Numbered from the stretch's first letter, positions 16,136-25,796 are shown. The stretch is DNA of 42,001 nt from Armatimonadetes bacterium UBA5419 (GCA_002409445.1 DHNJ01000016.1:1-42001), one strand, 5' to 3'. Program-made: numbers and translations. The notes: generated by a model from the letters alone, not told the origin.

Positions 16136-18859
16136 ATGCGCATCCATACCCTTCTGCTCGCCGCCCTCCCCCTGGCCTCGACGGCGCTGGCCGCGGCCCC
16201 GTGGGACTCGGTGGCCTACCCTACCGCCGCCGACTATACCCGTATCATCGGCCGGTTCCCGCGCTACGCCGAGCGCGGCTGGCACGGCAACTACCAAGAT
16301 AACCCCGCCCTCGGCTACTTCGGGGATGGTCGCTCGGACGAGAACGGACAGCGCACGCTGGCCAACTTCTGCCTCGTCTATGCCTGGCTGGCGACCAACC
16401 CGGCTTACGATTCGACCGAGAGCGGTGTCTCGCGCGAGACCCTGCGCGCTCACGCGCTGGCGGCGATCCGCTACCGCCTGCGCACCCATGTCACCGGCGA
16501 CCTACCCTGCACCGACGACCGGCCGTGGGGCAACCACTGGCAGTCGGCTTGGTGGGTCAGCCGCATGGTGCCCGCCGTCCTCCTGCTGCGCGCGGAGTTC
16601 AGTGCCTCGGAGATGGCGGCCTTCGACCGCATGGTCCAGCATGAGGCCGACCGCCACGTGGGCCTGGCGCCGCGGTACGGCGAGTACGGCGACAGCAAGG
16701 CCGAGGAGAACGCCTGGGACGCCGAGGTCGTGGCCTGGGCGCTGAGCCTCTACCCCAACCACCCGAACGTGCCCGGCTGGAAGGCAGCGCTCAACACCCT
16801 CTGCCTCAACACCTTCTCCATCGAGTCCGACCGCGACGCGACCGAGCTGCTGGATGGTAAGCCGCTGAACGAGTGGATCGGCGGGCCATCGATCCATCCT
16901 GACTTCACGATCGAGAACCACGGGCCGTTCCACATCTGCTACCAGATCTGCCCCCAGCACTCGCTGTCCTGGGTCTGGTACGCCTTCGCCTCGCAGCAGC
17001 AGACGGCCCCGCCGGCCGCCGAGCGCCATGGGCAGGAGGTCTGGGACCGGCTGCTTCAGTTTGCTCTGTGGAATGGGCGCTTCGCCTACGTGGGCGGGAA
17101 GGATTGGCCACGGTACGCCTATGGCCTGTACTTCATCCTGCCCACCCTGGTACACCGCCAGATAGCCTACGGTGACGCTGACGCGCGCCTGCTCGAGCGG
17201 CAGCGAGTCGGTGCGTTCGAGCGCGAGCAGCTGGTCTGGGACGACGGCTCGTTCTTCTCCGGCCGCTTCACCGACGGCATCATGGAGCGCTGGCCCAGCG
17301 AGTGGGAGACCGACTGCGCGGGCAACCTGACCATTGCGGCGATGATGCACGAGATGAACCCGCGCCCGGTCCACCCCACCTCGTCTGAGGTGCTCGCCGC
17401 GCGAAACGTCGGCACTTTCATCAGCCCCTACTGCGAGATCGCCATGCGCCGCGACCCACGCCGCTTTGTCGGCTGGAGCTGGCGCTCTTACGGCGGGCCG
17501 GTGACTGGCATGGTCTCGTCTGAGTCGGGCGAGGACATGCTCGAGTGGAACCGCAGCCTGTCGGGCACGGTCGCCTTCGGGCCCGGCGTGCAGGCGCAGA
17601 CGCGCGTCGATGGGCATGACGAGACCGTGTTTGATGGCGGTTTCGGCACGATCGGCGAGGTCTGGCACGGGCGCCCGCAGCAAGGGCCGTCCGACTGGCG
17701 GCTGGAGGTCGCGGACACCAACATCCCCACCGCGACGATCGCCGAACCGAACCATCCGCTGTTCACCACCCCCAACGCGGTGACCAGCGTCGCCTTCCTG
17801 CAAGACCTTGACAGCGTGACCGCCGCCGGCGCCAATTGGACGCCGTTGGCCGTCAACCGCGACGGCGGGCCGGCGATCTTCGAGGCTAAGCCCGGCCGTG
17901 GCCACATCATCGTCAACATGACCAATGTCGAGGAGCTGGCGGCGCGCGGCGACGCCCCGGCGGTGGCGCTGTTCGAGAACCTGGTCACCTACGCCGGCGC
18001 CGCCGGCCGCCGCTGCGGCTACTTCGCCGGCGAGGCGCACCTCCGCAACGCGCTGGACGCAGCCGGGGTTGAGTACACCGTGCTCTCCGGCGAGCGCACG
18101 ACCCGCGCCAGTTCTTTCGCGCAAATGCTCGAAGACCTCGACGTGCTGTTCATCGACCGCAGCGCAAAGACCGCGATCCCGCTCTACTCGGCCATCCTGG
18201 CCTGGGCGGAGGCCGGCGGCACGGTGGTCCATTCGATCATCCAGGACGAGGGCTGGAACCCCGAGGCGTGGGCCGCGAGCGGTCGGCCGGTGCTGCGGCA
18301 GCAGCTGGCCTGCGTGGCCCTACCCGATGGCCGCAGCACGCTGTTCGTCAGCCGCTGGTTGGCCGATCATGCCGCGCAGATCACCTCGCTGGACCTGCTC
18401 ACCTGGCGCGTCGCCAACGACGTGTTCAATGACCGACAGCGCATCGTGACCAGCGACGACCCCGCCCAGGAGCCGCTGAAGCTGCTGGGGCTTGGCCTCG
18501 ATGAACGGCGCGTCCTCTCGCCCGTCGGGCGCACCTTGGTCATCGACGGTGACCTTGGCTTGACCACCTTCGAGCCGGGTACCTGGCAGATCGTCGACAC
18601 GCCGCGCCGCGACATCCGTTCCATCTGCGCCGCCGTCGTGCAGCTCATGCCGCGCGAGGCGCCGTTCGACGTGGCGGCGGGCGACGAGGTGGCGCGCAGT
18701 GCCGTGCTGCTGCGCACGAACGTCAACGAGGACGCGCGGCCGACAGACGGCGCGGTGCGCTGGACCGGCGACACGGCGGTGGCCAGCCTGACCATGCCGG
18801 ATGGGACCGCGCAGGAGGTGACGCTCGACTTCGCCGCTAACTCGGTGACGGTGCGGTAG
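16136..18859 (+). CDS. Large secreted protein, toroid-like N-terminal half, unknown function (possible polysaccharide lyase)
   Basis: A 907-aa exported protein. It has a signal peptide MRIHTLLLAALPLASTALA and an SD AGAGGTG 8 nt before ATG. Residues about 40-420 are Trp/His/Tyr-rich helices (WGNHWQSAWWVSRMVPAVLL, IENHGPFHICYQICPQHS), suggesting an (alpha/alpha) toroid as in heparinase-like or PL8-like lyases. Asn261, His262, His266 and Tyr269 would be candidate catalytic residues. Residues about 530-620 (PGRGHIIVNMTNVEEL, LFENLVTYAG) and about 625-720 look like GATase-1-like or ThuA-like Rossmann domains. A beta-rich C-terminus follows. I do not recognise the family; the lyase idea is inference. 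It lies after the MATE gene and overlaps the convergent rhomboid gene by 23 nt. Confidence 0.75.
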   Translation: MRIHTLLLAALPLASTALAAAPWDSVAYPTAADYTRIIGRFPRYAERGWHGNYQDNPALGYFGDGRSDENGQRTLANFCLVYAWLATNPAYDSTESGVSRETLRAHALAAIRYRLRTHVTGDLPCTDDRPWGNHWQSAWWVSRMVPAVLLLRAEFSASEMAAFDRMVQHEADRHVGLAPRYGEYGDSKAEENAWDAEVVAWALSLYPNHPNVPGWKAALNTLCLNTFSIESDRDATELLDGKPLNEWIGGPSIHPDFTIENHGPFHICYQICPQHSLSWVWYAFASQQQTAPPAAERHGQEVWDRLLQFALWNGRFAYVGGKDWPRYAYGLYFILPTLVHRQIAYGDADARLLERQRVGAFEREQLVWDDGSFFSGRFTDGIMERWPSEWETDCAGNLTIAAMMHEMNPRPVHPTSSEVLAARNVGTFISPYCEIAMRRDPRRFVGWSWRSYGGPVTGMVSSESGEDMLEWNRSLSGTVAFGPGVQAQTRVDGHDETVFDGGFGTIGEVWHGRPQQGPSDWRLEVADTNIPTATIAEPNHPLFTTPNAVTSVAFLQDLDSVTAAGANWTPLAVNRDGGPAIFEAKPGRGHIIVNMTNVEELAARGDAPAVALFENLVTYAGAAGRRCGYFAGEAHLRNALDAAGVEYTVLSGERTTRASSFAQMLEDLDVLFIDRSAKTAIPLYSAILAWAEAGGTVVHSIIQDEGWNPEAWAASGRPVLRQQLACVALPDGRSTLFVSRWLADHAAQITSLDLLTWRVANDVFNDRQRIVTSDDPAQEPLKLLGLGLDERRVLSPVGRTLVIDGDLGLTTFEPGTWQIVDTPRRDIRSICAAVVQLMPREAPFDVAAGDEVARSAVLLRTNVNEDARPTDGAVRWTGDTAVASLTMPDGTAQEVTLDFAANSVTVR

Positions 18860-20105
18860 GCGGGGCTTCGGCCTCCCCCTCTTCCTCGGCGAGGGCGGCG
18901 CGGTAGCGCTCGTACGGGTTGTCAAGGGCGGTCTGCCAGGACGGCTTGTGGGCCGCAAGGAGTTCGCGCCAGACCGCCCAGGCGATCACGCCCGCGGCCG
19001 TCCCGCCGAGATGGGACCAGACCGCGACACGACCGTAACCGCCCTGCCATTGGGCGACGTGCACGCCTTGCAGGAGGAGCCATAGCAGCCCCATCACCCA
19101 GGCTGGAACGAGCCAGAAGTGGCCCAGGGCCGTTCGCAACCAGTACACCGGGCCAATGAACAGCATGTAGCGGCTGTTGGGCCAGGCCACGATCGAGCTC
19201 GCCAGGACACCGGAAACCGCTCCGCTGGCGCCGATCACCGGGATAGTGTCGCCCCAGTTGAAGAGCATGTGGACGACGCCGGCCACCCAGGCCGAGCCGA
19301 GTAACAGCAGCGCGTACCGGCCGCAACCCAGGGCGTCTTCAACCCGCCTGCCGAACAACAAGAGGAAATAGAGGTTGCCAACTAGGTGCCACCCGTCGGC
19401 ATGGAGGAAGCAGTGCGCAAACCAGGTCAACGCGACCGTGGCACCGACGTTGGCCGGCACCAGGGTCAGCCCCGGAACCACGCCGTGCCAGCGCGACGCT
19501 AGGGCAAGGATGCTGACCAGCGCGATGAGTACCGACACGCTGACCGTGACCCAGGGGAAGCTGCGCAGGTCGGTCGAATCGGCCTCGACGGGCATGCCCA
19601 GCAGTGCCGGGATGTACTTCCAGACCTCATCGGGGCCGTCGCCCTGCTGGAAGCTCGTGGCCTCGCGCTGGGCGATGTAGGCAGCCTCCATCTCCGCGAT
19701 GACTTGGCGCGCCGCGGGTGGCAGCGGGCGGTCTCGCGGCTCGGGTGGTAGCGACAGCGGCGGGGGTGGCAGCTGCTCCAGCTCGCCCGCATCGAACCAC
19801 AGCATCGAGCAGGTTGGGCAGCCGTCGACGGTCAGAACCGCCTGACCGCGCCGGCCGCTGACCTCGCGCATGGCCCGCTCGCAGACCGGGCACGGTGGTC
19901 CGTCAACGGCCTGCTCGGACTGGACCGCCTGCCAGATCGCCATGTAGGCTTTGCGGTCCACCGCGCGGCGCACGACCGCCGTGCCGACGAGCCGACCCGC
20001 ACAGGCCGGACAGACGTATACGCGCCCCGCGGGACCCTCGGCGCGGTCGAGGGCAACATCACAGCGCGGGCAGACGTACCGCGCGTCACCAGGTTGCTGG
20101 AACAT
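18837..20105 (-). CDS. Rhomboid-family intramembrane protease with N-terminal zinc ribbons
   Basis: A 422-aa protein. The N-terminal 115 residues hold two Cys4 clusters: CPRC with CPAC, and CPVC with CPTC followed by MLWFDAGELEQL, which matches the zf-TFIIB ribbon. A Pro-rich linker precedes a rhomboid domain of six or seven TM helices. HADGWHLVGNLYF gives the HxxxN oxyanion motif, GASGAVSG the nucleophile Ser294, and SHLGGTAAG the partner His365. All residues needed for activity are present, so it should cleave TM substrates. It is the last gene of the 29.3-18.8 kb minus-strand block, 51 nt after the second GH127-superfamily gene. Confidence 0.9.
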   Translation of the reverse strand: MFQQPGDARYVCPRCDVALDRAEGPAGRVYVCPACAGRLVGTAVVRRAVDRKAYMAIWQAVQSEQAVDGPPCPVCERAMREVSGRRGQAVLTVDGCPTCSMLWFDAGELEQLPPPPLSLPPEPRDRPLPPAARQVIAEMEAAYIAQREATSFQQGDGPDEVWKYIPALLGMPVEADSTDLRSFPWVTVSVSVLIALVSILALASRWHGVVPGLTLVPANVGATVALTWFAHCFLHADGWHLVGNLYFLLLFGRRVEDALGCGRYALLLLGSAWVAGVVHMLFNWGDTIPVIGASGAVSGVLASSIVAWPNSRYMLFIGPVYWLRTALGHFWLVPAWVMGLLWLLLQGVHVAQWQGGYGRVAVWSHLGGTAAGVIAWAVWRELLAAHKPSWQTALDNPYERYRAALAEEEGEAEAPPTAPSPS

Positions 20106-20156
20106 ACTGGATCTAACGCTGCGCCGCTCGATGCGGATACCCGGCGTACCGGTAAT

Positions 20157-22604
20157 CTACTGTGCGCGAACCTCCAGGATGCCAACCGACAGCTCCGGCT
20201 GGAGGTCGATCTCGAGGCGCAGTCCATCGGTCGTCACCGGGACGAAGGTGACCGTGTTGTAGGTGTCGTTCGCCAGACCATAGCCGCTGGCCTCGCTCAC
20301 CGGCACCCACTCGTCCCCGTCACGGTAGACGACGCGCCAGGCCGCCGGCGGTCGGCAGTGGCCACCCGCCGCCTCGTCGTTGTACCAGTAGACGGCGACG
20401 CTGCTCAGCTCGCGCGGCTCGGCGTAGTTCAGCTCGATCCACTCGCTCGTGCCCACGTTGGGCCAGAACGTGTGGCGCGGAATGTCGCGGTCGGCGCTGT
20501 TTGCCGGCTCCACGCCGTCGGTCAGCGCGGCGATCGTGTCGCCGCCAAAAACGTGCGATGCCCGCACCGGCGCGCGGTCGGGCGGCAGCCAGATTTGGCC
20601 GTCGGGCGCAACGGTCGGGAACACCGCCAGACGTAGCCGTGCGGCGCCCATCGGGATGAGCTCGACGGTCTCGACCGGCTCGCGCGACCGCGCCGGGCTC
20701 TGCTGCAGCACCGAGATCAAGTCGTGCTCGTCGAAGCCCCACTCGGGGATGCGCCGCGCTTGAGCGCGGATGACGATCGGCACGCTGTCCTGGCGGAACG
20801 GGTTCACCGCCACGCGGCCGGGCCGCTCGACCACCTCCAGGTTAGCCGTCGGGTCGACGGGGTCGAGCACCAGGCCGTAGTTCCACGGCGTGGTCGGCAG
20901 CACGTCGAACTCAGGCCACTCGTCGGTGCCGCCGTAGCGCTCCCAGTTCTCGCCGATGCGCAGCGAGTAACTGATCGGCCCGCGGTCAACCGTCACCGCG
21001 CCATGCTGCTGCTCCCACGTGCGCACCGACAGGCGCATCGGCTGGGTTAGCACCACCCGGTCGCCGGCCTGCCACTCGCGCTCGATGCGCACGTAACTCA
21101 GCGGCTCAGTCTGCACGTCCAGCGGGGCGCCGTTCAGCGTCACGCTCGCGTTGGCGGCCCAGCGCGGGATGCGCAGGTAGAGCGGGAAGTTGACCGGTGC
21201 GGCGGTGTCCACGCTCAGCGTGACCGTCTCGCCGAACGGGTACTCGGTCTCCTCGGTGATGGTCACCTCGTGGCCGCCGGCAACCTGCGCCGTCACTTGG
21301 CTCGCGGCATAGAGGGCCGCCAGCAGCCCGCCGTCGGCGCTACCGGTCCACAGCTCCTCGGCATAGTACGGCCAGCCGTGGCTGACGTTGTGCTGGCAGC
21401 AGCGGTAGACCTGCCAAGGGCTGAAGCTGAGCATCGTGCCGCGGTTCTCGATGCCGGGCGAGTGGTTGTGATGGTCCGACTGCGGCTGGTTCGCCGCGGT
21501 CAGGTACCGCAGGCCGGTCTGTTCCGGGGTCATGCTCGCGGGCATGGTGTTGAAGGCCAGCTCCTCGCTGCGGTCGGCCCAGACCGGGTGGCCGGTCATG
21601 CGCATCAGCATCTGGTAGCTGTGCATGCCCTCGACGATGGAGCAGGTCTCGAAGCCCTGGCGCGGGTCGTCATAGCCGGGCCGGGCGTTCTCGTCGGTGG
21701 CAAACCCGCCGCCGGCCGTCTGGCCGTAGAGGCCCATGAACTCCTGCCAGTTGCGCTCGGCAGCGCTCAGCAGACGGTAGCTGCCATCGAGCTGCCAGAA
21801 GTTGACCGGCTCGCGGAAGCCCTGGGTGATGTTGACGCCGTGCCAGTTGGCGACGCCCTCGTCCCAGCGGGCGGCGTGGGTGTGCAGCTTGCGCGCCAGG
21901 TCTAGCAGCCACGCGTCGCCCGTCCGGTTGTAGGTCCAGAGCACGCTCTCGATGTTGTCGCCGACGCGCATCTTCGGCCAGTAGCCAGCGACGAACCCAT
22001 CGCCTGCCGGCTGGTCGAGCTGCCAGCGGAAGTAGTTGGTCATGAACGGGATGACCCGCTCGTCGCCCGTCGCCTCATGGAACGTCTGCAGGATGTTCAG
22101 GACGACCATGTTCGGCCAGAGGTCGGCCTGCCCGCCGATGCTAGTCTTGAGCGCGAGCGGCCCGAACCAGCCGTCGGGCTGGGCGGTGGCCAGGATTGCC
22201 TCGATCCAGCGCCGGGCCTCGGCGATGATCGCCTCGTCCTTGAGTACATAGCCGAGGTCGCCGTAGCCCTTGAGCCAGTACGGCATCTCTTCCCAGCCGC
22301 TGTGGCCGTCCTCCGGCTCGGCCCAGGCGTTGCCCTCGAACCGTAGCCAGGGCGAGATCTCGGCCAGCCGGCCGGTCATGCCGTCGCGCTGGGTCTCGAG
22401 CATCTGCCGCAGCCAGCCGCGCGGCTCGATGCTGCCGACGGGCAGGCGCACGAAGCGCGACGGCTGCAGCGGCTCGCGGTTGACGATGTATGGGCTGGAC
22501 AGCGCCGCGGTCGCCGCGAGGGGCTGGCGCACGACGCTGACCTGCGCATTGGCGGCGACACACAGTGCGCCGAGCAGGGCCATGCCGGTGGTGTTGAGGG
22601 ACAT
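20157..22604 (-). CDS. GH127-superfamily (DUF1680) beta-L-arabinofuranosidase-like protein
   Basis: An 815-aa exported protein (MSLNTTGMALLGALCVAANA). The DUF1680 catalytic toroid spans about 45-500. Family zinc/cysteine motifs are intact: FETCSIVEG (Glu319, Cys321) and CCQHN (Cys402-Cys403). In the characterised GH127 enzyme HypBA1 the first Cys of the CC pair is the nucleophile and the others bind zinc. Divergence from the neighbour suggests another subgroup such as GH146. The last about 130 residues form a beta-rich discoidin/CBM32-like domain (WIELNYAEPRELSSVAVYWY) homologous to the neighbour's tail. ATG at 22604 is set by TAGGAG, whose TAG is the stop of the preceding GH127 gene, so translation is coupled (10-nt gap). 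Confidence 0.88.
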   Translation of the reverse strand: MSLNTTGMALLGALCVAANAQVSVVRQPLAATAALSSPYIVNREPLQPSRFVRLPVGSIEPRGWLRQMLETQRDGMTGRLAEISPWLRFEGNAWAEPEDGHSGWEEMPYWLKGYGDLGYVLKDEAIIAEARRWIEAILATAQPDGWFGPLALKTSIGGQADLWPNMVVLNILQTFHEATGDERVIPFMTNYFRWQLDQPAGDGFVAGYWPKMRVGDNIESVLWTYNRTGDAWLLDLARKLHTHAARWDEGVANWHGVNITQGFREPVNFWQLDGSYRLLSAAERNWQEFMGLYGQTAGGGFATDENARPGYDDPRQGFETCSIVEGMHSYQMLMRMTGHPVWADRSEELAFNTMPASMTPEQTGLRYLTAANQPQSDHHNHSPGIENRGTMLSFSPWQVYRCCQHNVSHGWPYYAEELWTGSADGGLLAALYAASQVTAQVAGGHEVTITEETEYPFGETVTLSVDTAAPVNFPLYLRIPRWAANASVTLNGAPLDVQTEPLSYVRIEREWQAGDRVVLTQPMRLSVRTWEQQHGAVTVDRGPISYSLRIGENWERYGGTDEWPEFDVLPTTPWNYGLVLDPVDPTANLEVVERPGRVAVNPFRQDSVPIVIRAQARRIPEWGFDEHDLISVLQQSPARSREPVETVELIPMGAARLRLAVFPTVAPDGQIWLPPDRAPVRASHVFGGDTIAALTDGVEPANSADRDIPRHTFWPNVGTSEWIELNYAEPRELSSVAVYWYNDEAAGGHCRPPAAWRVVYRDGDEWVPVSEASGYGLANDTYNTVTFVPVTTDGLRLEIDLQPELSVGILEVRAQ

Positions 22605-22614
22605 CAAAACGCTC

Positions 22615-24963
22615 CTACTCGACGGTCCACTCAAGCAGACCGCCGGACATGTTGGGCTGCAGCTGCGCCTCGATGCGCAGCGCATCGGTGGTCACTGGTG
22701 TGAACTCGACGCGATTGAAGGCATCGACAGCCAGCCCGTACTCGCCCTGGGCGCTGACCGGCAGCCATTCGTCGCCGGCGCGGTAGAGCAGGCGCCAACT
22801 GGCCGGCAGGCGACAGCCGCCGTTCGGCGGGTCCTCGAACCAGTACGTGGACACTGCGCTGACACTGCGCGGCTGGTCCCAGGTGTACTGCACCCACTCG
22901 ACACTGCCGCGCCGGTCCCACCAGGTGAAGCGCGGGATGCTCTGGTCGCGTGAGTTGGCCGGCAGTTCACCGTCGGCCAGCGCTTCGTGGCTGTCGAGGT
23001 GCCACAGATGCGAGCTGCTGGCCTCGGCCTCGTTGGCCGGCGTGGGCACCGGGCGCGCCGGGGCGTGTTGTTCGTCGACCGGCAGCCAGACGGTCATCGT
23101 GCCTGGCTCGCGGTTGTCCCAGGCGTAGTACGGCACGGCCGTGACCGGCACCATGTCGCGCCCGCCGTCCGCCGTGGTCACCGGCAGCTCCCCGCGCAAC
23201 ACCGTCACTCCGCCCAGCAAGCGTGGCTGGGCGACGGGCGTCAGCTCGGCCTCCGGCGGTAGCATGACGTAGCGCGCCTCGGGGTTGTCGACGCCCTCGA
23301 GGCAGTAGACCAACGGCCCCCGCTGCAGCGCCACCAGGCCCTCGTTGGCCTCCACGGCGGCGTTCGCTTGCACCCGGCGCACGGGCATCGGCAGGTCCAA
23401 TTCGACCACGTCGCCCGCTCGCCACGTCCGCGTGAGCCGCGCGTAGCCGTCACGCTCCTCGGGCACGACCTGCTCGCCGTTGAGGCTGACGTTGACCGCG
23501 CCAGAGGGCGCCGGCGCGAACGTGTAGAGCGTCGTCGGCACCGCCTGGCCGCGAGCCCAACCGGGCAGCCGCAGCGCCAGCGTGAACGGTGTGCCGGGCG
23601 CCTCACGCACGGTCAGCCGCACGCGGCCGTCCCACGGGTAATTGGTGTCCTGGCTCAGCTGCACGCTGCCCGCCGCCAACTCGACCGTCGCGTCGCTCGC
23701 GGCGTAGAGGTTGGCGTAGACGGCGTCGTCGGTCTGTGCGTACTGGTAGCCGCCGACGCTGGGCAGGAAGCGGGTCACGTTGGTCGGGCAGCAGGCCGTG
23801 CCGAACCAGGCCTGCCGGTGGTGGCGGCCGCGGCTAGCCAGCGGATTCACGTAGAAGAACAACTCTCCGCTGAGCGAGACGCCGGAGATGAGCCCGTTGT
23901 AGAGGACCCGCTCCAGCACGTCGAAGTACTTGGCCTGGCCGTGCAGCAGGCCGAGCCGCTGGTTCCACAGGGCCATGCCGATCGATGCGCATGTCTCCGC
24001 ATAGGCACTCTCGTTGGGCAGGTCGTAGGCGACGGTGAAGCCCTCGTTGTGGGCCGAGGGACCGATGCCGCCGGTGATGTACATCTTGCGGCCGACGACG
24101 TCTTGCCAGACGCGGTCGCCGGCGGCGGCCAACGCGGGATCGCCGATCCGCGCAGCCACGTCCGCGGCACCGGACCAGACGTACATGGCGCGGACCGCGT
24201 GCCCAACCACCTCGCTCTGCTGGCGCATCGGCTTGTGGTCCTGGTCGTAGTCGCCGGTCAGCGGTCGGTCCGTCCCTACCCCACGCTCATTGATCCAGAA
24301 GGTCGCCAGGTCGAGGTAGCGCTGGTGGCCGGTCTCCTCGTAGAGCTTGACCAGGGCCAGCTCCGGCTCCGGATGGCCGGGCACCTGTGTGCGGCGGCCG
24401 GGGCCGAACTCGTCGCAGAGGTGGTCAGCCAGGCGGATGGCGACGTCGAGCAGCTCGCGCTTGCCCGTGGCGCGGTGGTAGGCGACCGCCGCCTCGAACA
24501 GGTGTCCGGCGCAGTACGGCTCGTGCATCCTCGGCACATCGCTGAAGCGCTTGTCCAGCTCGTCGCGGATCGTGTAGTAGGTGAACAGGTAGCCGTCCGG
24601 CTGCTGGGCGGCGGCGATGCGCGCGATCACGCTATCGGTCAGCGCCTCGAGCTCGGGGTCCGGCTCGGCCGCAAGGGAGTACGCGGCGCCCTCGATGACC
24701 TTGTAGACATCCGAGTCGTCGTAGTAGATGCCCTCGTGGTCCCCACCGAGCTTGCCCGCGGCGCGGTCGAAGTTACGGATCCGGCCGGTCTCCTCGCAGT
24801 AGCGGAAGTTGTGCGGCAGGACGGTCTCGCGGTTGAGCCGGATGCGCGGCGCCCAGAAGGTGTCACGCAGCCGCACCTGCTCGAACGGCACGCCGCGGAG
24901 CACCTCGCCCTGGGCCGCAGCGGCGGCCGAAACGGCCAGTAGCAGCATCACCAAGTGCCTCAC
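22615..24963 (-). CDS. GH127 beta-L-arabinofuranosidase
   Basis: A 782-aa secreted enzyme with signal MRHLVMLLLAVSAAAAAQG. The GH127 signature is complete: Glu307 (HNEGFT), Glu323-x-Cys325 (YAETCASIG) and Cys391-Cys392 (TACCPTN). The 16-residue offset between Glu307 and Glu323 equals that between acid/base Glu322 and zinc ligand Glu338 in HypBA1, so assignment of Cys391 as nucleophile is strong. Family enzymes remove beta-L-arabinofuranosyl residues from hydroxyproline-rich glycoproteins and pectic side chains. A discoidin-like domain occupies about 650-782. It lies 35 nt after the epimerase gene and 10 nt before its paralogue. Confidence 0.92.
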   Translation of the reverse strand: MRHLVMLLLAVSAAAAAQGEVLRGVPFEQVRLRDTFWAPRIRLNRETVLPHNFRYCEETGRIRNFDRAAGKLGGDHEGIYYDDSDVYKVIEGAAYSLAAEPDPELEALTDSVIARIAAAQQPDGYLFTYYTIRDELDKRFSDVPRMHEPYCAGHLFEAAVAYHRATGKRELLDVAIRLADHLCDEFGPGRRTQVPGHPEPELALVKLYEETGHQRYLDLATFWINERGVGTDRPLTGDYDQDHKPMRQQSEVVGHAVRAMYVWSGAADVAARIGDPALAAAGDRVWQDVVGRKMYITGGIGPSAHNEGFTVAYDLPNESAYAETCASIGMALWNQRLGLLHGQAKYFDVLERVLYNGLISGVSLSGELFFYVNPLASRGRHHRQAWFGTACCPTNVTRFLPSVGGYQYAQTDDAVYANLYAASDATVELAAGSVQLSQDTNYPWDGRVRLTVREAPGTPFTLALRLPGWARGQAVPTTLYTFAPAPSGAVNVSLNGEQVVPEERDGYARLTRTWRAGDVVELDLPMPVRRVQANAAVEANEGLVALQRGPLVYCLEGVDNPEARYVMLPPEAELTPVAQPRLLGGVTVLRGELPVTTADGGRDMVPVTAVPYYAWDNREPGTMTVWLPVDEQHAPARPVPTPANEAEASSSHLWHLDSHEALADGELPANSRDQSIPRFTWWDRRGSVEWVQYTWDQPRSVSAVSTYWFEDPPNGGCRLPASWRLLYRAGDEWLPVSAQGEYGLAVDAFNRVEFTPVTTDALRIEAQLQPNMSGGLLEWTVE

Positions 24964-24998
24964 TGTCTAGCTCCCCATGGCTCGCGACCCAGGGTGCT

Positions 24999-25796
24999 CT
25001 AGCGCGCGCCGCAGGCCTGCAGGCAGGCTTGCATATGCCCGCGCGCCTCAGCCGCGATGATCGCGCACTGCACCTCCGAGTAATCCTTCGCGCCGATCAC
25101 CTCGAGGTCGACCGGTCCGTCGTACCCGTTCTCGTGGAGGACCCGGATGTAGCCCAGTAGGTCGATGTCGCCGCGCCCGTTCGCCTGCATCTCCGGCGCG
25201 CCGGGGTTCTGCTGGCGGCCCTTGCAGTCGCGGATGTGCACGTGCTTGACCCGCGAGACCACCGCGGCGATCGCCTCGACGGGGTTCTCGCCGGCGCGGT
25301 GGATGTGGCTCGGGTCCATGTCGATGCCGAAGCTGTCGAGGCTGATGGCGTCCATCACGGCCAGCGTCGTCGGCGTGTTCCAGATCGCCGCGCCCACGTG
25401 CGCCTTGACGCAGAGGACGACGCCATAGTGCGCCGCGCGCTCGGCCAACTTGCCTAGGCTGTCGATCGACGCCTGCAGCGACGCCTCGTCGTCGGTCTTG
25501 CCGCCGGGGCCGCAGTTGACGATCGGCACGCCGATCTCAGCGGCGGCCTGGAAGGCGGTCTCCATCGTCGCCGGATCCTGGCTCGGCTGCTCCATGGCCA
25601 ACAAGGCCAGCCCGGTGCGGTCGACCGCGGCCTTGATCGTCGGGGCGACTTCCTTCCACCGGCTCAGCACCAGGTGCTCGGACATGCCGTCGATCGCCGA
25701 CAGCTCGACGCCGTCGTACCCGGCGGCCGCCAGACAGTCAAACGCCACGTCGAGGCTGTGGCCACCAAACAATACCGTGTTCGCTCCGAGTTTCAT
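24999..25796 (-). CDS. Sugar phosphate isomerase/epimerase-like TIM barrel
   Basis: A 265-aa xylose-isomerase-like barrel (MKLGANTVLFGG, GYDGVELSAIDGM). Asp159 (FGIDMDPSHIHR), His187 (VKHVHIRD) and Glu232 (DLEVIG) fit the metal site. At the position where the other epimerase of the window has its metal-ligand Glu164, this protein has Lys131 (VLCVKAHVGAA). That may define a subfamily or altered chemistry. ATG at 25796 is fixed by GGAGG and by coupling: the preceding Gfo/Idh stop and this start form TGAGATG. Pairing with a Gfo/Idh dehydrogenase suggests work on an oxidised (keto) sugar or glycoside; that is inference. Confidence 0.85.
   Translation of the reverse strand: MKLGANTVLFGGHSLDVAFDCLAAAGYDGVELSAIDGMSEHLVLSRWKEVAPTIKAAVDRTGLALLAMEQPSQDPATMETAFQAAAEIGVPIVNCGPGGKTDDEASLQASIDSLGKLAERAAHYGVVLCVKAHVGAAIWNTPTTLAVMDAISLDSFGIDMDPSHIHRAGENPVEAIAAVVSRVKHVHIRDCKGRQQNPGAPEMQANGRGDIDLLGYIRVLHENGYDGPVDLEVIGAKDYSEVQCAIIAAEARGHMQACLQACGAR

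Noticed and set aside
16502..18232. Long open frame on the minus strand opposite the toroid-like gene
   Set aside because: It is a high-GC shadow: composition is Arg/Ala/Val/His-rich, no domain motif appears, and the plus strand encodes a coherent secreted protein.
23368..24942. Long plus-strand open frame opposite the GH127 gene
   Set aside because: The minus strand has intact GH127 catalytic motifs and a signal peptide; the plus frame is low-complexity and Val/Arg/Ala-biased.
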